The translations under genes were made by a program, and so were the position numbers. This document shows positions 37,301 through 52,300 of a stretch of 64,000 bases of DNA, piece after piece; position 1 is the first letter of the stretch; each line of letters begins with the position of its first letter. The stretch lies in NCBI GenBank assembly GCA_932294295.1, contig OW028574.1, forward strand, positions 52,760,797-52,824,796. Direction: 5' to 3'. Origin of the DNA: Alitta virens (Eukaryota > Annelida > Polychaeta > Phyllodocida > Nereididae). The notes under the pieces are model-generated. The model ran no database searches. It was not told where the DNA came from and saw nothing but the letters and a program-made list of their open reading frames with translations.

Positions 37301-40300
37301 GTTTCACAATATAGTGCTTAAGTGTGTTGCTTTTAAAGATTTAAAATATTATTATTTATTTTTCATACTTATGTTAGTATACACTACCCACCTGAGGTGT
37401 GCCCCTGGCTGAGTAAGCATTGTATGGTGGAACGACATTCGTGTGGTTGTGAGATGACATAAGAACAGGCTCCTGATGTTGGGAAGTATACAGAGATTCA
37501 CCATACATGTCCAGTAAAGTTACGTAAGATGCTGTATGAGGGTCTGGATAGGACAATAGGACCTGATAAGGGTCAAGCTTTGTCTGGTCCAGTCCTATAC
37601 GTTCCCAGAATTGCTGCAGGCGGCGCGCTTGTCTGAAGTCTGCCTTGGTTCCCGCTAGATGGGGCTCTTTCGCCAACTCCCTGGAAGGAAATATGAATTA
37701 AAAGTTAAGAATGGTATGACCAAAAGCAAAGAAAATTCTAAGGATAATGTCCCTGAAGGTAAAGAGAAATTTTCATCAAGTATTATGTAATGTCTCTTAG
37801 GGAAAAGTGTGCCCCAACTAGGAATCAAACCAGGGATATTTTCTGCAGTTGGAGCATTCATTACAGCCATATTCATAGATTTGGAAACCAATTTCATGGA
37901 TTTGGAAGCTGAACTCCAGATGACTACATGTATGTATGGGTCTATCATTGGCTGAGGGATAGCTCTAACGAGAGTCCTAGATTCCAATGACATCATATGG
38001 AGTTCCAATTCCATGAGCTTTGTTTCCAATTATATGAATCTGGCTGCAAACCACAGAGCCACGCCGTGCTGTAAGGTAAACACCTCGGAATATTCATAAA
38101 GACAAAAGAAAAGAAAAAGCCTAAAGTTACGTATTATATATGCAAAGACCAAAATAATTCTGCCATTGTTACCTTTTAAGTATAGATGAAAACATGCAAA
38201 TTAAAACACAACCATTTTATGAATTAAACATATTCTGTCCGCACTGATCAAGGATGGAGCTACAACATGTATTTCGGATACTAAATTCACAAATAATCAG
38301 AATTCATAACATTATTGACAGATCTTTATTCAACTACACAAGAAAATTGAATATTATTCAACTACACACCACCTTTAACACTGGAATATTTATTACGCAT
38401 GACAACCTAATTGTTATTCCGATCATGGCCGGACTATTTTCGCTCAAGGACAGATTGAAGCGCTTCAATAATGGAGTCTCTTGTTAGCTGCTGTTAAGGC
38501 AAGGATGACTGCTGATTTGCATTCCCACAGAGTAGGGCCCGCTGCCCATTTCCTGTCTATTGACACTTAAATTGAAAGCAATTCTCTGGACCCTGCCCTA
38601 GCCTGATTGGTTGTGGACTAAAGTAGTAGCCCCTTAAAGCTGTTAGACCCTTGATTTCAAATGCAGTTTATTCTAGAAGCCTAGGTCTCTGACAACTGGT
38701 TTACCAGCTAAGGGCCTGTCTGGCAGAAATAAAAAAAAGTCTGACTGATTTGATCTCGAAGTGCATGCCCTTGTTGTGCTCTCTAAACTGAGTTAACCTG
38801 TTAGTCTGCCAATCTTCCCTTCTGCAGACCAATTTGTCTTTATAGAATCTGAGGATTTTTTCCAACTTTCTACTGTCGACAATTTATATATACTGTTCAA
38901 CAACGTGACAAATGAGAATCAAAATACTGATATATGTCACCATTAATTCTATTCCAATGTTAAGATAAAGCATAAGCTTACCAGAAATAGCTATAGAAAT
39001 AACATTTTAGCAAATTATCCAAGCATCAAGATTACAGAATAAAGTACAACGTCTTGAAAACGGTTCATCAGTTAGCAGCCACACTTAGTAAGACCACTAG
39101 CTAAACTACAGTGTAACTCAGCCAGCCAAATTTATTCCTTGGATTGATGGAATCTAGAACCACGAAACCCGTTAAAGGAAACAAAAGGTGCCTTTGTGAC
39201 ACCTAGATACCAATTATAAATCAAAGTTTATGTAAACCAAAGCTCTCGTATATACACGTACCTCTGATTGTGATAACATACTGATTTCATTTTGTCTTGC
39301 ACAGAGGGTATCAGATTCTTGGTGTGGGTAGGTTTGAGCCATCTAAGGTATCTGGAGAGTGGAGACATGTGTTGATAGAACCAAACATTTAAGGCTTCAG
39401 GTAGAATCAATCAGACACATATCTATAACTAAGGTCAGCCAATTTCTGTAATGACTATGCTAAAAAACGCTGCATTTTTCAGTGATTTTAAAAGACTTGG
39501 TATGACATTGTGGAATACTCAACATTTCGGTAAGACTAATATAGGCTGTATTCGGGTATCTTCGCTTTTTATTGGTTGAATGTAAAATACAGCTCAGAAC
39601 TTTCAATACAATATATGGAATGCTGCAGATACAGTACTGCATTTGTACAGTTACTGTATCCAGTCCCAAGAGCCCTGTGCTGCATCTATACCTTCTCAAT
39701 AAACCATCGGTGGCTCACAGCACCAAACTTCTGCAAAGCTTCTCTCACGAGGATGCCCACAGTGTCCATACTCTCTCCATAGCTTTGATGACAACTCCAT
39801 TTGACAAGCGTAATGCATATGGATAAATATGGATTCTTCTGAGACCATATCAGCCAAAGATTCTTGTGGGCCCCATGCAAATATTCTGCAAATATTCCGC
39901 ACACACACACCCATCTCATCAACACATTGAATTACAAAGGGTTTCTGCATTTGCTGGATGGGCTTAATTTTCTGCCTCTATTCCTGGAGGGTTTCTCAAT
40001 AGATATTATTAATTACCATGTAGAATATAATGCTGATGGTTAATTTCTTTTTGGCGAAACTGAGTGATAGCTTACTTAACAATTGCTATGAGTGGATATC
40101 TTTAAATTGAAATAGATTACTCACAAGAAAATATTATTTTACAATAACATGTCAAATATCTGATTTATAACAAGGGTATGGAAAATGGGAAAACTATTAC
40201 ATCGCAATCATATGTTTTCCTCATTAATAAGAAGTGCATTGTAATGGAAATGAGGAATGGGATTATTTTAATGCTGTGAAATCAAACTGCCTCACATGCT

Positions 40301-43300
40301 TGCTCTACTGCCTTTTGGAAGTTTTACTTTGAAAGTTGATCTGGTTACCTGAAATTGCACAGATAGCTAATTCTACAAAACGAATCTTTTTCTGAAAAGA
40401 ATATTTTTTACTCCTTCACCTGTAACTCTTCAGTAAAGCAGGGTAAAAATGTCCATTCAGCAAAACTGTTGCCATCCATGGTTTTGATGGACAGGAAGTG
40501 GCCACCCACACAGTTACCGGTCTGTAAAAAATGACGGAAGAAAGAAAAGCAAATAAATGGGTTGACACGGCGGGGGTGGGTAATTGCCTTCAATTTGGAA
40601 GAGAACTGGCGTGCAGACACAAAGTTCTTCTTCTCTTCTAGTTTGTTTGGCATCCTTCCACTCTGCCCGATTTGTAAGATAAGCCAGCACTCAGTACGTC
40701 AAAGTGATTTTTGCTTTTTTCAATTGATTGTATTTAGTTGTCTATTCGTCACAAGTCTGTTGTTTTCTCACGTGAGTACTAACAATATAAAACCGATTCT
40801 TCACATGATGAGGTGTATATAGTCAAATAGGCACTGTAACTTAATGTTCCAGACACCTTGGTATTATTATATGACTTTCTTAATGCTTCAAGAAAGTGTT
40901 TTATGCTTATGAAGAGTAGTTGTATGCTGGGGGTATCACATAGGGGTATCACCTAGGGGTATCACCTTGGGGTACCTTGGGGTATGAGTCATGCTGCGTT
41001 AACCAGCTCTTGTGAAAGAAACATGGGAAAGAACCCGAAATATGAACTACTATACTGCTCAGTCACCTTAAATCATTAATTGTATGTCACTTTGGTACAA
41101 AAAGGCAAATGGGGCATGAGGTCGTTGAATCCACAAAACGTTTGAATCTCATTTGGCAGCCATATTGAATTAACAGGTGTTGGTCTTTTCTGTTGAATAG
41201 AAAATCAATCTCAGGCAGGTACCCAGTTTAACAGCACATTATGACAAAGACAGGTAACCAATGTAATATTATAACCCGATATGCTGTCAAAAACCTGTTG
41301 CTGCATGGCTAATTAAGGTGGCCTGCCATTTGGTCAAAGGTAATACTGCACCAACTGCAAGGGTATGAAGTGTAGGCGTGTTTTTGCCAGGAAGGAGTAT
41401 TTTCACATCACTCTTTTATCATTCACTGATATTCTTTTTTTCTTGGAAGGAGGATTTTCGCAAAGCTCTTTTATCTGCACTCGCTGATCATAAACCCTGT
41501 ATCCTTCCGAATAAATGAAAAAATTAATCAATCGTGCAATCCATCAAGCCAGAGATGGAATAAAAGACAGCATCTCTCAAAATTCAGTGTGTGATTAACT
41601 CTTCTTTTCGTTCATCTTGAGTTACAAATGACATAACTAATCCTGGAAATTGCATTAATACTTCATTTGGGACAGTCATTTTCCACATAATGATATTATT
41701 GTCTTATATTTCCTACAACATCTTTTCTGTCTTGTTTTCATGCTTGTACAGCTTGCTATACTCTCAATAAAACTTCCGATTGAACAAGGTATGACAATAT
41801 TTAGGACATTTAGACAATGTGTTACACTACAATATCCCTTCCCACTGATTTTCTCAACTTTGGATCAATTCTGAACCTGAAAATAATTTTTTTCCAATTT
41901 CCTTCATTCTAAAACATTACCATAAAATAAAAATATAAAACAACAAAAACAAATGTCATTGCCACAAACAAAGGGTGTCATTACTTTGGGTGCTGTGTAC
42001 CAGTTGATGCATGTCAAAGTAAGCCATGGGGCCCTTGTCACCCCCAGCAAAAAATGGAACTAAAAAATATGCCTTTGGTTACTCCATGTTGCTGGAAAAC
42101 CAGAAAGCGTGCTTTATAGCTGCAATGGCTTGGGTTATATCTGCTGACACCTCTGTAATGATAGGGACAATAGAAAGCAAACACTGGGAAGGCAAGAGAG
42201 TTATTTGTTGACATTGCCCTTGGCCTGTCGCATCTGATGCTACAGACAATGGTTTCATATGAACATGTGCAGAGACTGGGGTTGTGGCATTGCCACATGT
42301 ATGGCTTTTGTCAGACTGCGAAGGTTTTGTTTGCTTGATGTTAGAGACTTTGCTAGCTACTGTGTGACTGTGGAAAAATGCTGTGTTTGTATTTGGATGA
42401 TTTTATAAAATTTAAACAAATATTTATGATAGATTATGATAAAAATATAAAACTGAGAGAATATTAACCCGAAATATATGACAACAAAAATATAAACACA
42501 GCTACTAGACAACAAAAGATATAGATATCCACTATGAATGAATGCACCCTGGGTAAACCAAGAAGAAGAAGAAGATAAAGAAGAAGAAGATGAAGAAAAA
42601 GAACAACAACACCAACAACAAAAAGAAGAACAAGAACAAGTACAAGCAATGAGCAATTTATAGAAGAAATAATAATAATAAGAAGAAAGAAGAAATGGAA
42701 AACAAGAAGAAGAAAATATACTTAAAATGTTACAATGAGTACAACCAGATGATATATGTCTACGTCATATTAGCTCAAAGTTTTCATTGCCCTATGCAGG
42801 TCCAGCACTAGACCAACCCAAAATCTACGATGAAATTTCCTAAATTTGTGAACGTACTGCAGAAAAAACAATTACTCTTAACTGCGGTAGCCAGAAGCCT
42901 TGCTTTGCATAGCATCCTGCAGTTACTGTAATGCTAGTGTGCTATTGCAGATTCTGCATCAAATGTGCCTAGGACCTTAGCTACTGTCCCATTTATCATT
43001 TATGCAAAAGTCCATATCTTATGCCATAGCATTTAGATAGCATCAGATAGTGAAAATTACTTGCTTGGAGAATCAGGATTTTGCTTTGGTGCTGTGAAGT
43101 TCTTGCAATTCTTCAGGGGATGTTTAGAATCCATGCATTATTGATGAATTTCAGCTCACAGCTTTAAAAGAATGTGACATGGAATTAGAGCAGCTCGTTT
43201 AACAATGAGAGCAGCAATTTAACAAAAGCACAGTCTGGTGACACTGAGTAATCCTGTTGTTCAAGGATATGTAACAGTAGTTATGTGCAAAATGTTGAGA

Positions 43301-46300
43301 CATAACAGAGAATCAATTATCAAGTACCATGTAAATTGTTGAAGAAGCATATTTATATGAAGCACCTCATGGAAAAAAACAATGCATTGCATGAAGGGGA
43401 GATCATGAAATTCACAAAATACAGCTATGTTTATATGTTTACATAAGCTGAGTATTATGCAAACATTTTTATTATGAGGATTATTCTGTGCTAAATTTCC
43501 AATCAACAATGGTTTTATTATGAAGGAGATTATTGGAATGAACTTAATGAAATACAAATTTGAAGCTTATATAGCCACTCTCACAAGCTATTCAATTCAA
43601 TTCGATTCAAAATTCTTCCTTGTCATGACAAGTGCAGAGTTATAATGACACTGAGCACACAAATTGCTGACAAGTCATGCTATTCACACCTGTGTTAATC
43701 ACGATTACAGGAACAAACAAAAGTTATAAACTGTATTCAATTGATCTTCTTGTATGTGTTGCTTCATACCAAAAATATGCTGTATTTCTAACAATTTTAC
43801 TTGACACTTGGCCAAACTGCAATGTCATATGGTCTGATGGCTAGCTCTGCATGGTCAAGTTGACAAATGAACTTCGTCAACTTATGGTATACAGCAGCAT
43901 CCTTTGCTACCAACTCACCACACCTTGGTACTGTGTGTCTGATCATTTAACTTACTACCAGCTCTCAGCACTTTGATTGTATCCTTGTGTGCCTCATGCA
44001 ATTCATCTATCTACTTGTTCATCAATAAAACCCTCATGCATGCCTGACATGCCTGACATGTCCTTATGCATTAACACTTCCAAAGTCATTGTGTCGAGAG
44101 GGGATAATCCCAATGCTTTCATCCCTTTATCTATTCTTCTTTTTGCTAAGCACAAAGAATCATAACGACCAATAAATAACAGGCCTGAGATTTACTTAAG
44201 ACATTGATGGCCCCTTAGTCTCCCTCTACTTCCCATAGATCATGGATTAATTCCCCCACCCAGTCTTTATTGCTGAAAACTTCCTAAGAAGGAAGCAAGT
44301 TTGCCGTTTTGCAGGAGGATCATAAACCAAATTTCACAATTAAGGTGAAATGAACTCGCTTTTCGAGTCAAATTGATGCCAGCTTTGTTCGAGCATTCCC
44401 TTGCATTTAACAATTATCTGCGCAAAAGCGTCAAAACAATGTGCCAAACAATTAACAGGGCTACCATGAATAACTGCATTTAAGTTACCAGGCCCTATTT
44501 GTGCGACAAATTTGCTAAACAGAATAATATATTTATACCATAACCATGACTTTGTACTTATATATAGTCAATTAGTATTGTTCAAAGCAGCTGTGTACTA
44601 TACTGAATACAGCCTAACATTACTATTAAGTTACTAAGACATCAGGACTTAGACAATAGACAATATATCCATAGCTAGACTCCGCTGTACTGATGTAGGT
44701 GATAATATAGAAAAATTATGATTTCTCTCTGGTGATACCTAGTGAATGTATAGCCTAGCAGCTCAGCCTGGTCTAGCAGAAGTTGTCTATCTCAAATAGG
44801 TCCTATTTGGCAAGCCATTTATTGTGGGTCCGACTATAACACACACAGCAAGTAAACCTCATTCTTTTTAATTTCATGCCTGAGAATGCCTTTTTACCAG
44901 GAGAATGACTTCTCTCTAAAGCTTGCATGACTCCTTGGTGAGATTGAGATCACTCTAAAAGCTTGCATGCCTCAATTATGGCGCACAAAGAAATGTTCGT
45001 GAAAAACTTCCCAGGATACGAATAGTCCAATTACCAGACTAACTATACACTGTATATGGCTTATGCAGCTGGAAGGCAATGCACGCAACCGGCATCTACG
45101 GCTTGACCACTGTCCATTGTAATGGGCAGAGATGGCTTATACTGGTCAGTTGGCCTAGTACTATGCCCCGCTAGCCATTCATCAATCACTTGTGGCATCC
45201 AACAACATCACAACGTCTTGTGCCATGCATGGTGCGAGAATCTGAGTTCGTTTAGCAGGCAAAACACACACTGTAAACAGTGTAGAGTTGCCCTGAATGC
45301 TGGGTAAGTACAGGACACATGTTGCCAGAATATCAGGTATACTTCATTTTGAGTGTCCTTGACAGTATTATGTATAACATGGTACAAACAATATATAACA
45401 AAAATTTCATGACAAAGGTTGCCCCAAAACACCTCAGAGTTTCTGGGAAGAGTCCTGGTCATTGTCACCAAAGCGAATTCTACTTATTAGCATTTGGTTT
45501 ATTTAGCATATTTATGTGGATATGGTTGGCCACTCGATTGTGATGACTTGCTCCTCTTCACACCATTATACAGGTAATTAATGACGAAAGCATGAGATGA
45601 CGTCACGTAAATACTTAAGTGATATATGTTAAGGGATCTAAATTGCTCAGTATACTTGTTTGTGTCTTTTTGATGTAACAAAGAGTCCTGTTTAACGCTT
45701 CTGTGTTTTTTTTTCTTTTCTTGTATCATTTAAGATCAATTATGCAGAACAACGAAGTTGCTGTCATCAAATATTTGGGATCTTTAGAGCTTTAAAGCTT
45801 TAGAGCGAGTCTGTTGTGTTCTTTACAAACACCCCTGCATGCCTGTGGTTAGACACGAGCATCAGCATTTGATGAACCACCTTTTGAAAGCAATATTGCT
45901 GACTCGACAGTCTGCTGGGAAGCATCATTAGGCAGAGAACCGGATGGTGACACCCACAACATCCGGTCTGTTGTCAATAAAAGGACCAAAGATGGCCAGG
46001 AAGCAGAGATTGACGAGTCTTCCTTTGAAGTTAGAGCAGCAGGGACAAAGCATTGGTGTTGATTTGACAAACTACAAAGGTTACCCCCATTAACGTTGTC
46101 ATATATACACATCAAAGAACCATAATGATATCGATAATAATATGCCACAATCAGTCTGTTGTTTGTTAACATCCAACTTGGCTAATGAGGAGGACTTTCA
46201 TGTACTTTTCTGAATACATCAACTGTTTTCAGGTCAATTGACAAAAAGTTTACAAGCTAACAAGGTTGTGATAGTTTCATCTGTTTATTTACTTGCATAT

Positions 46301-49300
46301 CTTCTTAATGCTCATGATGGAGTACAACGTGACAGAACCAATGACAATTTAGGTAGAACATAACAATGGTGGATGGTGAAGAGACAGACATGCAGTTTTA
46401 CTTGCCAAAGTTCACTGTGGTGATATTGGGTGAGGGCGTATAATCAATTCTAGTCCTGTGAAAAAGCAACCCTTGCAATCTACCACAAACACGTGATATC
46501 TTGAGCACATCTGGAAAATCTCAGGAATCTGCCAACCATGAGGACATTATTATAATAAGACCCAATGGTTATGTGGTATTTTTTTATATTCCCCACGAGT
46601 GGACAGATTGGCCAGGATTCACGAGTGGCGTTAGCCACGAGTGAATTCTGAAGCCAATCTGTCCACAAGTGAGGGAATATAAAAATATACCACATATCCA
46701 CTTGGGTCTTATTTATACCCCACAATTTTCACTTTTAGTTGAGCTGTCGGGCTATGCATTCATGTAGTATAGAAAAAATTCATGAATATTAATTTTTGCC
46801 ATTGACTAATCAGAGCATTGCATAACTGTCAACAACGTCATCACCTCAAAACTTTCTGGGACATTTTCACATTAATAAAAAAAATTACGAAATGATATTT
46901 ACAAACCAGTTGTTAAATATTTCTTGTCAGAATTGTTTTTTATACTAGATTTGGACAGAAAATGTTTTATTGTTCCGTATTATTCGATTGTATTACCGAA
47001 GCGATGACGCTCCTGTGACGTTGCCCATAGCAACACAGCCACACAATGGCTTGTATCTGTGGACTGAACAGATCATTGACTTTCTGTTACGTTTTTTGCT
47101 CCTGGAATCGTTAATTCTTGTCCGATTTCAAAAATTTAAACTTTTTTAGGGAGCTGACAATTTTATCTTTTGAATGGTTGTAAAATTGTGACTCCTAATA
47201 TTGTTTTAAAGCGGCGGCGCTAGTTTAAACGGCGAAGCGCTTAGCTGCAAAAAGAGATTTTTTGTCATTGGCCTGCCATACATAGAAGTATGTGGTATAC
47301 ATTTCCCATCCTTGTAAGGTAAGCCATGTAGTATACACATGTATACCACATAGGCTATACCACATGGCTTTTCTATGTGGTATACAACTGATTGTGGGGT
47401 AGTAAGATAATACAAATACAATCTGAGAGGCAGAAGAAACTACAACAACCTCTTTGGTCAGGTAAATATGAGCCATGATTGGCAGACAATAAAAGGCACT
47501 AATGGCTATGTCAACATAAGCCATATTGTAATGTGAGCCAAAACGCATCCTTTGCTTTAGGTAGATACTTTAATGTACATAAGAATCCCATATTGTGAGA
47601 TCTGCACCACAAAGAACTTGGAACATTTGAAATTAGTTCAAAACAGATCTTGGCGATACAGATGGGTAGGTGGATTAGGGGTTAACGTTCTTTATTTGTG
47701 CACCTGATTAGGACAGGCAGGGATCATGGCAATGAGATGATGGATGAAACAGCCATCCAACATAGGCTCAATCGGGAATTGAACCCAGGACACAGTGGTT
47801 GGAAGCCTAGTGTGCTAGAACTGAGCTAGGCCCCAACCCTTGGCGATACAGAAGCTATGACAGTTATTCCATAATGTGCAACATTACAGTCAAATTCATG
47901 GCTTTGGAAACTATACACCAGAGGACGCCATGTGAATTTGTCAATTGGAATCCTGGATATTCAAATAACTCCCTCTGAAGAGAATTTTGTTTCCAATTGG
48001 CTGTAAGTTATATAATAATAAATATTCTTTATTAAATTGTAACTATACAGTTAAATTGCGAAGTTGGTCCGTTGTTGGTGCTGTAAGCCAATCGGTGTGG
48101 GTTGTACTACAGTGAAAAAGCAGTCTGTGTTTGGATGAATTTTAATTACAATATTTGTCATTGCTAGGAATTAGATTTACTATACACCTCGTACGCCAAC
48201 AACACATCCCAACAAGATTGCTGAAAAAGCCAGAACATTCACCCAGCATCATAGCATCCAGGAGCCAAGAATACCCCAAACAAGCACTGAATGCCTATTG
48301 TACACATTACAACTGTACAATGTTGACCATAACTCCACCCTAACTTCTGGTACAAGGCATGGGTGTGATGGCTCGTGTAGCTCTCCAGCATATGGTTGCA
48401 GTACAAAGCCAGTATTGATTTCTCATAACTTTGTGATGATGCTGTCCTGGCCTCTGCAAACGAGCCAGAAGACCCGAGTTACGTGAGCTGTCCCCATATT
48501 GACAATCAAAAGAGCATCCCCACTTGGTGTCTAACCTGCTCTTTTCGTGGTTGAACACCCTGTCAAATTTGTGATTCTCGCCAATGTCAACAAATGCAAT
48601 TCTCCATTCGCAAACCCCAGAATGTGTGCTAATCTTGTTGGTGTTGCAAAACAGTCCGTCATATCGCTGCTAATGCAAAACAATTTGGGTACGTTACACC
48701 ATTTTCTGAGATGCAGTTTGCAAAACATTGTCGGAAGTTTGTACTTTTAAAGTGCACTTTAGTCAACTGGTTTTCAGTATGTTGATATACATCAGTCACA
48801 TTTAGTACCTAGTAGTTGCATCAAATTTGTTTCCATTGACCTCATCAAGTACACTACAAAGCGTCCATACATATATACAGACAAAAACTTAGATCAGATG
48901 ATAATATTTCTATCCCAAAATCTTGCTCACTTAAATGGTGTACAGAAACCTTTTCCCGTCACTGTAAGCATCATAGCTAGCTAAATGCCTGACAAGGACA
49001 TGATCTATCACCATTAATATCCTTGAACTTCCTACAAATGAGAAATCCAGGGAAGCTTCCAGTCGTTTTTCATTCTGAGCCCCTGGTAGATCTGCCATTG
49101 AAAACATTAACTATACTTACACAGACAATACAAATCGAGAAACAAATGTACCACAACAGAATAGAAGAAAGTTTTATACGTAGATGTTTATACTCCGGAA
49201 ATTATTTGTATACGGAAAGATAGAAGAATTTATAGATATATTGTCCGACAACTTGATTGGCAAAAAGACAAGACAAGACAAGACAAGACAAGACAAGACA

Positions 49301-52300
49301 AGACAAGATAAGATAAGATAAGATAAGATAAGACAAGATAAGATAAGATAAGACAAGACAAGATAATACAAGACAAGACAAGACAAGACAAGATAAGATA
49401 AGATAAGATAAGATAAGACAAGATAAGATAAGATAAGACAAGACAAGATAATACAAGACAAGACAAGACAAGATAAGATAGATAATATGAGATACGATGT
49501 TTTACCTTGTTAAATGAAACCTTTCAAGATGTTCAAACAATTAAAATTCAGACCAACCCACGGGATAAACCGGGCATTTCAATGAATGCGATCACACAAA
49601 ATATCATACCACCGGAATCTAAAAGGTTGCAAAAATACATTGAATTATTCATGGAACCAGACAAGGGAATGAATCTGCTCTCTGCCTCCCACAGCTTTCG
49701 TATTTGTGAGAAACAATCAACACACTGATACATTTTAATGTAGTGTAGCACACTGTTTTAGTTTGTAGTCTCCATATGAATTTCTATCAAATGTCAGGAA
49801 AAAAACATTCATTTATCCCATTAGGTGCACATGTTTGAAGATAACAAGTGTAGACAACCATTATTAATCCCATCAAACTGTCGTGCATAGCCAATACACG
49901 TGCAATAAATACATTGTGAGGCGAGAGTCGCTTGAAAAAGGTTTGTGATCTTTAAGAAAGGATGTGGTGCACTGTGGCAGTTGACACACTCAACTCGATC
50001 TTGCTTTACATGGCAGGCACAACTTCAACACATAGACATTTACATTATATGTCACTTAATGAACAAGAGCCATCCAGTTTCCATGTAATGGCACATAGAC
50101 AGTGACTAGATGCCCCGAGATTCATGAATTCTAATTATCAAAAACAAATTACCCGAAGAGAAAGAGCGAAGTTGGTGGGACTGGAGAAGACTGCAGGTCT
50201 CTGGGTTGACACAGACCTAATGCATGTGTCTGCACTAATGCTTTAGAATGGCTCTTTATGTGGAAAACACAAGGTAATCCTAGTTAGTTCAGGCTACATG
50301 GCACATTAAGGAAACCAAACTGGCTGTTGTAAAATGAAGTCCTTTCAGCAATGTAAATGATGAGACTGAGGGAAGTCATTTATGGCACTGGTGTAGTCAG
50401 ACTGACTATTTGTTAGTAAATGGAGTGTTGCGAACCTTCCATTATTTAGACAACCTATTGTTAGGAGTGAATTTCTGTGCAGTGAAAAGCTGTTTCAGAG
50501 CAGGAAGGACACCTTGGTGAGAAGGCCACTGATATGGCGTTGTGGCTGTTAATGGGTCTGTGATGTGGGAGGATGAATAAACTTGCACCTGCTTTAATGC
50601 ATTAAGAGCACTTGATTTGAAAAATGTGAAAGCGTTTTGAAACAAACATAATTTTAATGCAGCTGTGACCGTCGAACAAATATTATGCCAGTTTGCGTCT
50701 AGACAGTGTGTGGAATGCAAAGACCGACATTAAATAATAGAATGTTGAATTCTTCGCTGTATTCTTCTTTATTGTCTCACAACTATTGGTCTGAAGCTTA
50801 GTCAGTTAACATGATCAGCTGTCAGAGGTAGACATTATGATGAGATGATAAGGAGTCCACACAATTGTACAAATTTACCTGCTTGCTTGCCTCAGCAAAG
50901 AATCAAGACTCACTCAAGACTCTTTTATTTTTTATGCTGATAACAAAAATATATATATATATATATATTCATTTTTACACATTTTATAAAAAGCAGTTTC
51001 ATCAGACAAGGCACCATCAACCGTAAAAACTGCCCATCAAATTGAACCTAGACAAAGCTAGACAACTTCTGCTATACGATGCTACCTGCCACTAAACGGA
51101 ACTGTCTGGCTATATCTGGCTCCTCGAAGCCGGATCTAAAAGAACATGTTAATACATATTTATGATATATTATATAAACTCCTTACGTTTACCACTTGAT
51201 GTTTATATTTATGGTGGTAGGTTTAACAAGCCGACAATAAGCTAGAAGCAGAAGCGGCTGGCTTTAGCCAGTTATAGCTACAGCCAGGAATAGGTGGCTA
51301 CAGCTGTCTAGAGTCGTCCATTTTTTTCTTAACTAACTGCATGTACGACTTCCATCTGAGATTTAGCTCACAGGTGATTGTGTAATTTCGTACCCCATAG
51401 CATAATTATTGACAATAATAAAATGGAATCGTCAAGAATTCACAACTGCTTGTTTTGGATTCATACATTGCATCCTATGCATGGCAAATACTCGTAATTT
51501 TCAAGTTTAGCAGCTTGTAAAATGAGTTATCTACAAGTTCAAGAAACAATGTGCACTCATGCTGTCTAGAAGAATAAGAAATCTGTTAATATCTTTTCAA
51601 TAAATTACTCATTTAAGAGTTGAGTGGAACAGAGTGTAAAATTGTCTTTAACAAAAACTAAAGTAAAAAACAAAAATAAACAAAAATCTGATGGATCCTT
51701 GTTTGTCAGTGCTCTCGTGCAGTCTGTCTTTTTTAAAGTATGGTCGCCAGACAATTTGCTGACAATAACAATGCTTACGTGTACATATCTAAGATTACCA
51801 TCTTGGAGCACTGCGGGGATTTGTGTTCCTAACATAGGGTCTGTATTAGGACTGATCCTTGCTATAGACCTTCTCACAGCATCAGGAATATGTACTATTA
51901 TTTCCAAAATAGAGTCTACAGTTATTAGAAGCCCCAGTATTTTCCTTCTTATGAATGAAAACTGGAGAAGCTGTGAGGGACTTCAAAAGGCAAATCACTG
52001 GGCCCAATGTGTCTGCTCTGATATTTGGCAATTCTTCTTTATGATGGAAAAATTGAAAATTTCAATATGTGATTGCACAATTTATGTGCAATAGGATCCC
52101 CATAAAAGTGTCACATGGTGTGAAGTCCACTCCATATCTTCTCATCATTACGTGTGCTGGGAGCTGGTCATATCATGCTTGAATGTCTTAAAGTTGGTAT
52201 TTAACTTTGAAATTGCTCTTTAACCCATTGGCTTGCACACCAGAGTGTGGGATTTAATATTTTGACACACAAATATGAACCTACCTATCTACCTAACAAC

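Noticed and set aside
42357..42656. Ser/Leu-rich minus-strand ORFs
   Set aside because: They are translations of the GAA/AAC microsatellite.
48155..48900. Several overlapping ORFs on both strands near 48.2-48.9 kb
   Set aside because: Some frames look protein-like in short stretches, but none continues, no splice sites fit, and no family is recognised.
49174..49471. Three overlapping Leu/Ser/Cys-rich ORFs
   Set aside because: A pentanucleotide array without stop codons in three minus frames; low-complexity artefact.
49266..49482. CRISPR-like array
   Set aside because: The units are contiguous 5-mers without unique spacers, and the genome context is eukaryotic.
51605..52094. Overlapping ORFs of 156 (plus) and 100 (minus) codons
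   Set aside because: The longest unexplained frame in intron 1, but it starts in a Lys-rich AT stretch, shows no family motif on either strand, and lacks convincing splice sites. I could not choose a strand.
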